Positions 1-7,524 of a DNA stretch of 27,083 nucleotides are shown here, piece after piece. The position numbers were made by a program, and so were the translations under genes. The DNA is from an uncultured Collinsella sp. Its GTDB lineage: Bacteria; Actinomycetota; Coriobacteriia; Coriobacteriales; Coriobacteriaceae. Location of the stretch: assembly GCA_934630735.1 (NCBI GenBank), contig CAKTWK010000029.1, positions 1-27,083 of the forward strand. Direction: 5' to 3'. The notes under the pieces are model-generated. The model was given only the letters and a program-made list of their open reading frames with translations, was not told the origin of the DNA and made no database searches. Position 1 is the stretch's first letter, and each line of letters begins with the position of its first letter.

Positions 1-16
1 TCCCTAACTGCCGGAT

Positions 17-55
17 AAAAAACGAGCGAGGATCTTGAGGTCCTCGCTCGTTTTT
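17..55. terminator. Bidirectional intrinsic terminator downstream of topA
   Basis: A perfect 12-bp stem (21-32 with 41-52, 8-nt loop) is flanked by an A-run on the left and a T-run on the right, so it can end transcription from either side. It lies about 30 nt beyond the topA stop codon and closes the minus-strand operon. Whatever lies left of the window probably converges on it. Confidence 0.9.
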
Positions 56-82
56 GTTTTAGGCAATGTTTCGGCTGCGCCG

Positions 83-2674
83 CTACTTGTCGGCGGCCGC
101 CTTCTTGGTAGTCGACTTCTTGGCCGTCGTCTTTTTGGCGGTCGTCTTCTTGGCAGCAGTCTTCTTTGCTGCCGTGGTCTTCTTCGCCGTGCTCGCCTTG
201 GTCGCAGTCTTGCGGCCGCGGGCGGGCTTCTTCTCCTTGGTCGGGCAGTCCATGTTGACGCAGATGCGCCACGGGCCGCGCGCCGTGTTGACCACCACGA
301 TGGGGGCGCCGCACTCGGGACAGGTCTCGCCCGTCGCCTCGAGCTTGCCACGCGCCGGCAGCGGATAGCTCACGCCGCAGTCGTCGTAGTTGGTGCAGCG
401 GATAAAGCGCTTGCCGCTCTTCTCGCTCTTGTGCGCGATTAGGTCGCCATGGCGTCCTGCCTCGGCGCACACCTTGCACTCGCCCACCTTAAGGTCGGGC
501 TCGTAGTTGGTGGGGCACGTGGGGTTCACGCAAATCTCGAAGGCCTTCTGGCGGAACGGCTGGCACTTGATACGCGGCGCGCCGCACTCGGGGCACACGG
601 CCGCCTCGCCCTCGAGCGGGCTTACCTTGACGCCGCTCGGCACCGGATAGGTCACGTCGCAGTCGGGCCAGCCCATGCAGCCGATAAAGCTGCCGCGGGT
701 CTTGGCGCTCGTCTTCATAACCAGGTCCTTGCCGCATTTGGGGCAGGCGCCCACGCGCGCATCGGCCGTGACGGCGTCGCTGATGGCGTCGCCCAGCTCC
801 TGCGTGTGCTTGAGCAGCTCGTCGAGCACGCCGGCCAGCAGCGCGCGCGAGTGCGTCACGACATGCTCTTCGGTATCCTCGCCGCGCTCCACACGGGTCA
901 TATCGCCATCGAGCTCGCTGGTCATATCGGGGCTCGTGATGCGCGGGGCAAACTGCGTCAGCGCGTCGATGATGGCGATGCCCAGCTGGCTCGGCTCAAC
1001 GGGATCGTTTTTGAGATAGCGCACGGCATACAGGCGCTCGATGATGCTCGCGCGTGTGGACTTGGTACCCAGGCCGCGCTTCTCCATCTCCTGCACGAGT
1101 TTGCCCTGGCTGTAGCGCGCGGGCGGCTCGGTCTGCTTGGCCTCGAGCTTAATGTCGAACACGTCGACCGTATCGCCCTGCTCCAGCGGCGGCATCTGCT
1201 CGTCGCGTTTAAGGCCGTACGGATAGGCCTCGCGGAAGCCAGGGGTCACGAGCACGTCGCCCGAGGCCACGAACGGCTCGCCGTTGACGTCGAGCTCGAG
1301 CTTGGTGTTCTCGATGGTCGCGGGACCCATAAGCGTTGCCAGGAAACGGCGGGCGATGAGGTCGTAGAGTTTACGCTGGCCGCCGTCGAGCGTGGACGGA
1401 TCGCCCTCGCCCGTGGGATAGATAGGCGGGTGGTCGGTGGTCTCGACCTTGCCGCGCGTGGGCTTCATGGGACCGGCGAGCACCTTTTTGCACACGGGTG
1501 CCAGCGCCGGGTTGATCTTTGCCAGGTCGCTCACCACGGCGCCCAGATCGAGCGTCGCAGGGTACACGGTATTGTCGACACGCGGGTAGCTGATGAGACC
1601 GGCCATGTAGAGGGACTCGGCGATGCGCATCGTACGCGCAGGCGAGATGCCCTCGGCCGCGGCGGCAGCCTGCAGCGAGGTCGTCGCAAACGGCGTGGGC
1701 GGCTGCTGCTTACGCGAGCGCTTGGTCACCGCGGCAACGGTCGCCGTCTTGACGCCGTCAACGTGACCATACGCCGTCTCGGCAGCATCTTTGTCGGTAA
1801 AGCGCGCCGTCTTGTGCGCGATCTTAAAGCGATCGTCCTCGGCAGCGCCCTGCGCGGCGCCCATGCCGCGGATCTGCCAATAGTCCTCGGGCACAAACGC
1901 CATGCGCTCGCGCTCGCGCTCGACCACCAGGGCAAGCGTCGGTGTCTGCACGCGACCGGCGGAGCGCACGTTGCCAAAGCCGCCAAACTTGGCGAGCGTC
2001 AGATAGCGCGTGAGCACCGCGCCCCAGATAAGGTCGATGTGCTGACGGCTCTCGCCGGCGTCGGCCAGGTTCTGGTCGAGCGAGACGAGATTATCAAAGG
2101 CGTGCGTGATCTCGGCCTTGGTAAACGAAGAGTATTGGGCGCGGGCAACCGGCAAGTCGGGCGCCACCTCGCGCACCTTGTTGAGAGCGTCCGAGCCGAT
2201 CAGCTCGCCCTCGCGATCGAAGTCCGTGGCGATGATGACGCTGTCGGACTTCTTGGCAAGGTTCTTGAGCGAACGAATGAGCTCCTTCTCGGCCGGTAGC
2301 TTAATGACGGGCGCCCAGGTGAGGTAAGGCAGGCTCTCGAGCTTCCAGCCCTTGATGGAAATGCCATCGGCAAGGAACGGCTTGCGCTTGGTGTCGTACG
2401 GCGGGCGGGCCAGGCCATCGGGCATATCGGCCGGCAGCATCTCGCCGTCTTCGGTCACCGAATACCAACCCAGCTTTTTATCGAACAGCACGCTGTCGCA
2501 AAAATCGGGCGCCAGGATGTGACCGGCAAGGCCGATGGTCACGCACTCCTCGCCCTTCCATTCAAAACGGTAGATGGCGGTGTTGTACACCTTGTCCTTT
2601 TTGGGTTTGCCCGTGGACAGACGCTCGGCGATCTGACGTGCGGCGTCGTTTTTCTCGGCGATGATGAGCTTCAA
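83..2674 (-). CDS. topA: DNA topoisomerase I, type IA, archaeal-style core with four zinc ribbons
   Basis: Relaxes negatively supercoiled DNA by cutting one strand through a 5'-phosphotyrosine link. The 863-aa protein begins with a TOPRIM domain (acidic residue in AEKN at 6-9, DFDREGE at 151-157). The catalytic tyrosine is Y363 in ISYPRVDNT. Four Cys4 zinc ribbons follow (about 644-672, 694-720, 733-766, 785-810). The tail (815-863) is made of KKTTAKK-like repeats, presumably a DNA-binding arm. The opening MKLIIAEKNDAARQIAERLS resembles archaeal topoisomerase I and topoisomerase III rather than the usual bacterial MKLVIVESPAKA. Zinc ribbons plus the lysine tail argue for the housekeeping relaxing enzyme rather than a plasmid-type Topo III. 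It starts 54 nt after hypB and is probably the last gene of the tat-hyp operon. Confidence 0.93.
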   Translation of the reverse strand: MKLIIAEKNDAARQIAERLSTGKPKKDKVYNTAIYRFEWKGEECVTIGLAGHILAPDFCDSVLFDKKLGWYSVTEDGEMLPADMPDGLARPPYDTKRKPFLADGISIKGWKLESLPYLTWAPVIKLPAEKELIRSLKNLAKKSDSVIIATDFDREGELIGSDALNKVREVAPDLPVARAQYSSFTKAEITHAFDNLVSLDQNLADAGESRQHIDLIWGAVLTRYLTLAKFGGFGNVRSAGRVQTPTLALVVERERERMAFVPEDYWQIRGMGAAQGAAEDDRFKIAHKTARFTDKDAAETAYGHVDGVKTATVAAVTKRSRKQQPPTPFATTSLQAAAAAEGISPARTMRIAESLYMAGLISYPRVDNTVYPATLDLGAVVSDLAKINPALAPVCKKVLAGPMKPTRGKVETTDHPPIYPTGEGDPSTLDGGQRKLYDLIARRFLATLMGPATIENTKLELDVNGEPFVASGDVLVTPGFREAYPYGLKRDEQMPPLEQGDTVDVFDIKLEAKQTEPPARYSQGKLVQEMEKRGLGTKSTRASIIERLYAVRYLKNDPVEPSQLGIAIIDALTQFAPRITSPDMTSELDGDMTRVERGEDTEEHVVTHSRALLAGVLDELLKHTQELGDAISDAVTADARVGACPKCGKDLVMKTSAKTRGSFIGCMGWPDCDVTYPVPSGVKVSPLEGEAAVCPECGAPRIKCQPFRQKAFEICVNPTCPTNYEPDLKVGECKVCAEAGRHGDLIAHKSEKSGKRFIRCTNYDDCGVSYPLPARGKLEATGETCPECGAPIVVVNTARGPWRICVNMDCPTKEKKPARGRKTATKASTAKKTTAAKKTAAKKTTAKKTTAKKSTTKKAAADK

Positions 2675-2728
2675 AAGAGGCTCCTATCTCGTATCTCTGC
2701 GGCTACGCCCGCCCGTATGGCGGCCGAC

Positions 2729-3412
2729 TTACGCCCTTGCTTGCTCAATCTGCCCGATGAGCCAATCGCACCAGGCATCCATGCCCTCGCCCTTGCGCGC
2801 GCTCACGGCAAACCGCGGCGCCTGCGGATTGAGGTCATCGAGTGTCTTAGTATACCTATCCATGTCAAAATCGAAAGCCGGGGCCACATCGACCTTGTTG
2901 AGCAACTGTGCGCCGGCGTGCTGGAAGATACCCGGGTACTTAATGGGTTTGTCGTCACCCTCGGGCACCGAGAGGATCATGATGGACAGGTTCTCGCCCA
3001 GATCAAAGTCGACCGGGCACACCAGGTTACCCACGTTTTCGATAAAGATGACGTCGATATTCTGAAGGCCCACAGCCTGGTCGAACGCATCGACAGCCTC
3101 CATGATCATGTTGCCCTCGAGGTGGCACAGGCCGCCCGTGTTGATCTGGATGGCGGGCATGCCGGCTTCCTTCATGGTGATGGCATCGACATCCGAGGCG
3201 ATATCGCCCTCGATGACGGCGCAACGCAGGCCCGCCTTGTCGCGCAGGCGTTCGTTGGTGCCGAGAATCGTGGTGGTCTTACCCGAGCCGGGGCTCGACA
3301 GCACATTGATCACATAGGTGTTTGTCTCATTAAATCGCTGACGCAGCTGATCTGCCAGGCGCTCGTTGCGCGACAGAATCGGCGATGCAATATCAATCGT
3401 TTTCTCGGCCAT
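2729..3412 (-). CDS. hypB: HypB, GTPase for nickel insertion into [NiFe] hydrogenase
   Basis: SIMIBI-class GTPase that delivers Ni2+ with HypA to the large subunit of [NiFe] hydrogenases, in the cytoplasm. The 227-aa protein has its P-loop SSPGSGKTT near residue 40. The G-domain metal-site residues are the Cys-His of GGLCHLEG (C96, H97) and the Cys of ENVGNLVCP (C132). The N-terminal His-rich or CxxCGC nickel-storage segment of some HypB proteins is absent, so this is the minimal form. I chose the ATG at 3412 because AAGGAG lies 8 nt upstream; an in-frame GTG at 3421 lies inside that ribosome-binding site. It is 55 nt downstream of hypA. No hydrogenase structural gene is in the window, so the client enzyme is elsewhere. 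Confidence 0.93.
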   Translation of the reverse strand: MAEKTIDIASPILSRNERLADQLRQRFNETNTYVINVLSSPGSGKTTTILGTNERLRDKAGLRCAVIEGDIASDVDAITMKEAGMPAIQINTGGLCHLEGNMIMEAVDAFDQAVGLQNIDVIFIENVGNLVCPVDFDLGENLSIMILSVPEGDDKPIKYPGIFQHAGAQLLNKVDVAPAFDFDMDRYTKTLDDLNPQAPRFAVSARKGEGMDAWCDWLIGQIEQARA

Positions 3413-3467
3413 ACTCGGCACTCCTTACTTTGGCCCCTTTATACCCCGTCCCCAAATGGCTGGCGGG

Positions 3468-3824
3468 CTAATCGTCGGGGGTTTCGATTTCGATACTGGC
3501 GATGTCGAGCTCGCGGCCGTGCAGTAGGCGCACGTTGGCGCCGCCACATTGGGGGCAGCGGCAATGAAAGCGGTCGTGCTCAAAGACCTCGCCGCAGTCC
3601 AGGCACTCGCTTTGTGGATGGACCTCCTCCACGGCAAGCTCGCAGCCGCGCGTGAGCGGGTCCTCGTCGCGAAACGTCTCCCAGGCAAAGTCGAGCGCCT
3701 CGCGCACGACCTCGGTCATATCCCCGATACGCAGCGTTACCAAAACGGCGCGCGAGGCCCCCGCCCCACGCGCCGCGCGAATCACTGTATCGAGTATGCC
3801 GTTGACAATGCCAACCTCGTGCAT
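3468..3824 (-). CDS. hypA: HypA, nickel metallochaperone
   Basis: Binds Ni2+ through its N-terminus and hands it to the hydrogenase precursor with HypB. The 118-aa length is typical. The N-terminal MHE motif (H2, E3) is the nickel site. The zinc domain has CxxC pairs at C74/C77 and C90/C93 in CLDCGEVFEHDRFHCRCPQC. The ribosome-binding site GAGGAG is the 3' end of tatC itself: the tatC stop codon is only 6 nt before this ATG, so translation is probably coupled. Closely related HybF/HypA proteins that serve urease are possible, but no urease genes are seen. Confidence 0.93.
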   Translation of the reverse strand: MHEVGIVNGILDTVIRAARGAGASRAVLVTLRIGDMTEVVREALDFAWETFRDEDPLTRGCELAVEEVHPQSECLDCGEVFEHDRFHCRCPQCGGANVRLLHGRELDIASIEIETPDD

Positions 3825-3830
3825 ACCGAT

Positions 3831-4622
3831 TTACTCCTCGTCGTCCTCGTCGTCCGAGAACAGGTCCAGGCGGCTCACAAACAGGCCCTCCTTGCCCTCG
3901 CGCGCGGTAATGACCACGCGGGCGATAGCGAGCGAGATCTCGTAGAGCGAAAGCAGGGCACCGTACATAAGGCCCAGCGTGACGGGCGAGCCGTCGGGCG
4001 TGATCACAGCCGAACCCACGAGCAGGCCTACGTACACGTAGCGCCAGGCGCTGCGGAAAGCAGCGTAGGACACGATGTGGAAAACAGACAGGTAGAAGAT
4101 GATGAGCGGCAGCTCAAACGCCACACCAAAGCCGATCATAAAGAGCAGCTCCATGTTGACGTAGTTCTCCAGATCGGGCAGCGCCGTAGCGACGGCCGAG
4201 GTCTCGCCGATGAGCCACTCAAAGCCTGCCGGGATAATGATGAAGTAGCAGAAGATAGCGCCCAGGAAGAACAGCACCGTCGAGGCGAGCACCGTGGGCA
4301 CGACCCACTTGCGCTCGTTGGGGCGCAGCGCCGGCAGGAAAAATGCCAGGATCTGCCAGATGATCATGGGCGTGCACATGACCACGGCCATCTTGATGGC
4401 CAGCGAGAAGCGCAGGCCAAAGCCGCCGAGCGTGGTGGTGATGTAGAACTTACCGTCCGGCACAAAGGAGCGGATAGGGTCTTCCAGAATGTCGAGCACC
4501 ACGGGCGTGGCGAAATACAGCACGATAGCGGCGGCAAACACCGACACGACCACGATGGTCAGACGGCGACGGAGCTCTCCCAGGTGATCGAAGAGCGGCA
4601 TGCGCGCAGGTCCGATAGGCAT
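3831..4622 (-). CDS. tatC: TatC, twin-arginine translocase receptor subunit
   Basis: Polytopic membrane receptor for twin-arginine signal peptides; with TatA it exports folded, often cofactor-loaded proteins. The 263-aa protein opens with the family signature (MPLFDHLGELRRRL) and has six hydrophobic segments, including the conserved GFGVAFELPLIIFYLS stretch and a late ITPDGSPVT segment. The C-terminus is an acidic cytoplasmic tail (DLFSDDEDDEE). Its start codon overlaps the tatA stop by one base (TAATG), indicating translational coupling. hypA follows 6 nt after its stop. No separate tatB is adjacent, so this looks like a TatAC-type system. Confidence 0.95.
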   Translation of the reverse strand: MPIGPARMPLFDHLGELRRRLTIVVVSVFAAAIVLYFATPVVLDILEDPIRSFVPDGKFYITTTLGGFGLRFSLAIKMAVVMCTPMIIWQILAFFLPALRPNERKWVVPTVLASTVLFFLGAIFCYFIIIPAGFEWLIGETSAVATALPDLENYVNMELLFMIGFGVAFELPLIIFYLSVFHIVSYAAFRSAWRYVYVGLLVGSAVITPDGSPVTLGLMYGALLSLYEISLAIARVVITAREGKEGLFVSRLDLFSDDEDDEE

Positions 4623-5185
4623 TACTCATCGCCTCCCTTCGAGGCGTCGGCGGCAGCGGCGTCGTCCTCGGCCTCGAGCTCGCGAGCGAGCTGGTCGACG
4701 ACGGCTTTGCGCTTGCGGGGACGACGGGCGTAGAGGTCAGCCGTCGTGGGCTCTGCCGGCTCGGGCTCAGGCTCCGGCTCTGCAGCGGAAGCGGACTCGG
4801 CGGCGGCATCGGCCTCCGTCTCCTCGGCAGCATTCTCGCCCTCAACGGCACCCTCGCTTGCGGCCTTCTCGGCAGCAAGACGGGCGCGACGCTCGGCAAA
4901 GGTCTCCTTCTTGGCGGGCGCTGCCGTCTCGGCGGCGTCCTCGTCCGCATCGGAATCGTCGTCGGTCGCAGCAGCCTTCTTGGGCTTGACCGGGGCCGAC
5001 GCGGCCTCGCTTACCGGATCGATAATCTCGGACTGAACAACGGCCGTCATCTTTTCCTGCGTCTCGCGGAACTGACGGATGGCACGGCCGATCGTGCGGC
5101 CCATCTGCGGGAGCTTATCCGGGCCAAACAGCAAAAAGCCGAAGACCACGATGATTGCGAGCTCACCCTCTCCAATACCAAACAC
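4622..5185 (-). CDS. tatA: TatA/TatB-family Sec-independent translocase subunit
   Basis: Forms the pore-building component of the Tat system. The 187-aa protein has a short N-terminal membrane helix (about 6-21), the hinge FGPDKLP, an amphipathic helix (about 27-45), then an unusually long Ala/Glu/Asp-rich region and a basic patch (RRPRKRK) near the C-terminus. The start is a GTG at 5185, giving MFGIGEGELA, which matches the family N-terminus and follows GGAGG by 5 nt. An ATG at 5189-5187 is out of frame, and the longer in-frame ATG at 5230 would add 15 residues with no family similarity. The glutamate in the start of the helix is reminiscent of TatB, so one protein may cover both roles. It leads the tatA-tatC-hypA-hypB-topA gene run. 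Confidence 0.9.
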   Translation of the reverse strand: MFGIGEGELAIIVVFGFLLFGPDKLPQMGRTIGRAIRQFRETQEKMTAVVQSEIIDPVSEAASAPVKPKKAAATDDDSDADEDAAETAAPAKKETFAERRARLAAEKAASEGAVEGENAAEETEADAAAESASAAEPEPEPEPAEPTTADLYARRPRKRKAVVDQLARELEAEDDAAAADASKGGDE

Positions 5186-5254
5186 ACATACCTCCAAGGC
5201 TCGATGTGAGTCGAGCCCGCACCGCGCCATTCGGCCGGAACTCGTCTATTCATT

Positions 5255-5294
5255 CGGTCAAGTATAGCGCCCGGACGCCAAAACGTCCGAGCGC
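5255..5294 (-). promoter_or_regulatory. Candidate promoter/operator region of the tat-hyp operon
   Basis: On the minus strand a TATACTTG box (5266-5259) lies about 75 nt before tatA. Directly upstream is an 11-bp inverted repeat with one mismatch (5267-5277 with 5284-5294, 6-nt loop). A similar TATACTT box precedes the aminotransferase at 5705-7009. I find no good -35 element and no T-run after the hairpin, so an operator is more likely than a terminator for the STAS gene. Evidence is weak. Confidence 0.3.
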
Positions 5295-5338
5295 ATCACA
5301 AACATATGCCAAACGGCACGCCCTTTTGGGGGCCAAGA

Positions 5339-5653
5339 TTATGCAGCGGTGATCGAAATCTCCTGGTCGACACCCAACAGCTGAACCACGCGCATCACCG
5401 GAGGCTGCACATTGGTGCAGCTAAAGCGCTTGCCGTGGTCGACCGCGTGGTGCGCGGCGCCCACGAGCACGCCAATGCCCGTCGAATCGATGTAGCTCAC
5501 CTGGGCAAAATCGAGCGCAACGGCCTCGGTGGGCTGCTCGAGCGCCAGGTCGATGGCATTGCGCAGGCTATCGGCGTTAGAGATATCAATCTCGCCGGTT
5601 ACCTTAATGGTGTAGAGCTCTGGCGTGGGGTTGGTGGAAATACCCAAATCCAT
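5339..5653 (-). CDS. STAS-domain anti-sigma-factor antagonist (SpoIIAA/RsbV-like)
   Basis: Small single-domain STAS protein of 104 aa, the family's usual size. In known systems the unphosphorylated form binds an anti-sigma kinase and frees a SigF/SigB-type sigma factor. The expected phosphoacceptor is S57 in the conserved YIDSTGIGVL motif. The start ATG at 5653 has AAAGGAG 7 nt upstream. No RsbW/SpoIIAB-like kinase or sigma factor is adjacent, so the partner is encoded elsewhere. It lies between the aminotransferase (51 nt upstream) and the tat operon (153 nt downstream) on the same strand. An alternative role for lone STAS proteins is in chemotaxis-like or lipid-trafficking contexts, but the DSTG motif favours partner switching. 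Confidence 0.85.
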   Translation of the reverse strand: MDLGISTNPTPELYTIKVTGEIDISNADSLRNAIDLALEQPTEAVALDFAQVSYIDSTGIGVLVGAAHHAVDHGKRFSCTNVQPPVMRVVQLLGVDQEISITAA

Positions 5654-5704
5654 GTATACGCTCCTTTACGTATCGAAAGTGCGGATAGTACGGGAAGCCG
5701 TGCG

Positions 5705-7009
5705 TTAGGCGCGCTCGGCACGCGCAAGCTCGGCAGCGACAAGCTTAACGGCCAGCACCAGCACATCGAGCGCGGCCTCCAGGTCCTCGACCGTGGGATA
5801 GCTCGGCGCGATGCGGATGTTGGTGTCGCGCGGGTCCTTGCCATAGGGCCAGGTAGCACCGGCCGGCGTGAGCTTGACGCCCAAGTCGGCGCAGAGCGCG
5901 GCGACCTTTTGGGCCGAGCCCTCGGGACCATCGAAGCTCACAAAGTAGCCGCCGCGGGGGTGCGTCCAGGTGGCGCAACCCGTGTCGCCCAGGCCCTCGG
6001 TGAGCTTGCGCTCAACGGCCTCAAAGCGCGGGCGCAGGAACTCGGCATGCTTTTTCATGTGCCCCTTGACCGCCTCGATGGTGGGAAGGAAGCGCACGTG
6101 ACGCAGCTGGTTGAGCTTGTCGGCGCTGATGAGGCCGGCCTTCAGGCGCTTGGAGAACTCGGCGATAACCGCGGGGCTCGCACCGATAAAGCCGATGCCG
6201 GCGCCCGGGAAGGTGATCTTGGACGTCGAGGCGAATGCCACCACGCGATCCTCGGTGCCCGCCGCGCGAGCGAGGTCAAAGATGTTGGCGAGCTCGTCGG
6301 TCTCGTCGTACAGGTCGTGCACGCAGTAGGCGTTGTCCCAGAAGATGCGGAAATCGGGCGCGGCCGTGGGCATCTCGACCAGGCGGCGCACAGTGTCCTC
6401 GCTAAAGGTAATGCCCGTGGGGTTGGAATACTTGGGCACGCACCAGATACCCTTGATGGAATCGTCGGCGGCAACGAGGCGCTCGATCTCGTCCATGTCG
6501 GGGCCGTTGTCGGTCATCGCGACGGGGACGTTCTCGATGCCCAAGTCGGCGGTGATGCCAAAGTGGCGATCGTAGCCGGGAACAGGGCACAGGAACTTGA
6601 CCTTCTTGCCGTCGTGCGCGGCCTCGTAGGCGTCCCAGGGCTCGCTGCCGCACGAGCCACAACGCCAGAACATGCCGGCGATGTCATGCTCGATCAGCAG
6701 GCTCGACGAGCCCAGTACGAGCGTCTGCTCGGCAGGGCAACCCAGGAACTCCCCCGCCAGCTTGCGTGCCGAGGGAATGCCCTCAAAGCAGCCGTAGTTG
6801 GAGCAGTCGACGTTGCCGTCGTGCAGATCGGCGTCGGCGTTGAGGATATCGAGCATGGGGCGAGAAATGTCCACCTGGGAGGGCGACGGCTTGCCGCGGG
6901 CCATATCGAGCGCCAGGCCCTTGGCCTTGACCTCGGCGACCTCGGTTTTGAGCGCCTCGATGGCGGCATCGAGTTCGGTGGTTTCCATCTTCTGGTAGAT
7001 CGTCTGCAT
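5705..7009 (-). CDS. Aspartate aminotransferase, class Ic (Rv3722c-type), PLP-dependent
   Basis: Transfers the amino group between aspartate and 2-oxoglutarate; this subclass is the main aspartate transaminase in mycobacteria and corynebacteria. The 434-aa protein has the PLP lysine K264 in STSKITFPGAG, the NPTG motif (N196), a ring-stacking and phosphate region near LGSSSL, and D225/Y228 in FWDNAYCVHD. The MARGKPSPSQVD segment near 36-47 is typical of this family and separates it from classical AspC. The ATG at 7009 has an AAAGG 8 nt upstream. Databases often name such proteins simply aminotransferase; the aspartate assignment rests on family resemblance. Confidence 0.87.
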   Translation of the reverse strand: MQTIYQKMETTELDAAIEALKTEVAEVKAKGLALDMARGKPSPSQVDISRPMLDILNADADLHDGNVDCSNYGCFEGIPSARKLAGEFLGCPAEQTLVLGSSSLLIEHDIAGMFWRCGSCGSEPWDAYEAAHDGKKVKFLCPVPGYDRHFGITADLGIENVPVAMTDNGPDMDEIERLVAADDSIKGIWCVPKYSNPTGITFSEDTVRRLVEMPTAAPDFRIFWDNAYCVHDLYDETDELANIFDLARAAGTEDRVVAFASTSKITFPGAGIGFIGASPAVIAEFSKRLKAGLISADKLNQLRHVRFLPTIEAVKGHMKKHAEFLRPRFEAVERKLTEGLGDTGCATWTHPRGGYFVSFDGPEGSAQKVAALCADLGVKLTPAGATWPYGKDPRDTNIRIAPSYPTVEDLEAALDVLVLAVKLVAAELARAERA

Positions 7010-7158
7010 GGGTGCGACCTTTCGCGAAGCGGTACGTTGCAGTTCGTCTAAGTATAGACCGCCACCGCCGCAACGTTATGAAGCCGTGATAGATTAAGTT
7101 CATCGCAATGAATTACGAATCGCCGCGCATGCCGGCGTGGGGCGCCCAAGGAGGCACT

Positions 7159-7413
7159 ATGGAGTACGGATCGTTTCAGGCCGAGGAATTCGGCGACCTG
7201 CAGCGCCTGGTCGACGGACTGTTTTACGACCGCCACGCCATCGACCGCCTGGATCTGATCGTACAGGCCGAAATCTTGGACCTGGCGCCCGATCTCATGG
7301 AAATCGTCAACCTGCTACCGCCCGGCTATTACGACCGCCAGTCACTTTGCGACCAGCTCAACTCCGCCTTGGCCGCCCACGGGTGGGGCGCCGTCTACGG
7401 AACGGTGGAATAA
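7159..7413 (+). CDS. Small acidic protein of unknown function
   Basis: I do not recognise this family. The 84-aa protein starts MEYGSFQAEEFGDLQ; an ideal AAGGAGG ends 4 nt before the ATG at 7159. An upstream in-frame ATG at 7108 would add 17 residues but has no good ribosome-binding site. It is mostly helical by composition, contains a conserved-looking YDRHAIDRLDLIVQAEILDLAPDL stretch in two pieces, and has no signal peptide, membrane segment or Cys pairs. It is transcribed divergently from the aspartate aminotransferase and converges on nhaA. Codon use matches its neighbours, so it looks like a genuine native gene. Confidence 0.7.
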   Translation: MEYGSFQAEEFGDLQRLVDGLFYDRHAIDRLDLIVQAEILDLAPDLMEIVNLLPPGYYDRQSLCDQLNSALAAHGWGAVYGTVE

Positions 7414-7417
7414 ACCT

Positions 7418-7469
7418 AGTCATTGGGGACAGACTTAAATGACTAGTCAACCATATGACCCCAATGACT
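7418..7469. repeat. Compound palindromic element, locus a of a REP-like family
   Basis: The 11-bp ends (7418-7428 and 7459-7469) are perfect inverted repeats. Inside, a plus-strand unit (arms 7418-7424 and 7438-7444, sequence AGTCATT/AATGACT) encloses the loop GGGGACAGACTTA. A second, inverted unit on the other strand carries GGGGTCA. The two meet at a 10-bp palindrome (7440-7449). The loop core GGG(A/T)CAG recurs at 10189-10240, 11250-11290 and 16708-16740 with different arms. It starts 5 nt after the upstream gene's stop. Confidence 0.7.
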
Positions 7470-7470
7470 T

Positions 7471-7507
7471 AAACGCCGCCTGTGATGATGTTCACAGGCG
7501 GCGTTTT
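7471..7507. terminator. Bidirectional terminator between the 84-aa gene and nhaA
   Basis: A perfect 15-bp stem (7471-7485 with 7492-7506) has a 6-nt loop, with an A-run on one side and TTTT on the other. It lies between two convergent genes and can serve both. Confidence 0.92.
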
Positions 7508-7524
7508 CAAACTTGTATGTGCCC

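Noticed and set aside
90..230. Short tandem repeats at the end of topA as a DNA repeat array
   Set aside because: They are the coding sequence of the lysine-rich protein tail, in frame and with varied codons.
317..323. GGGACAG motif in topA, and again at 22391-22397 in the ocd gene, as further REP-like copies
   Set aside because: Both lie in coding sequence and lack flanking inverted arms; chance matches.
449..2299. 616-codon plus-strand open frame opposite topA
   Set aside because: GC-rich coding DNA commonly leaves long antisense frames; the translation is low-complexity with no domain, and topA on the other strand is unmistakable.
5187..5189. ATG just after GGAGG as the tatA start
   Set aside because: It is out of frame with the TatA sequence; the GTG at 5185 gives the correct N-terminus.
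5267..5294. Hairpin after the STAS gene as a terminator
   Set aside because: No T-run follows on the minus strand; more likely part of the tat promoter region.
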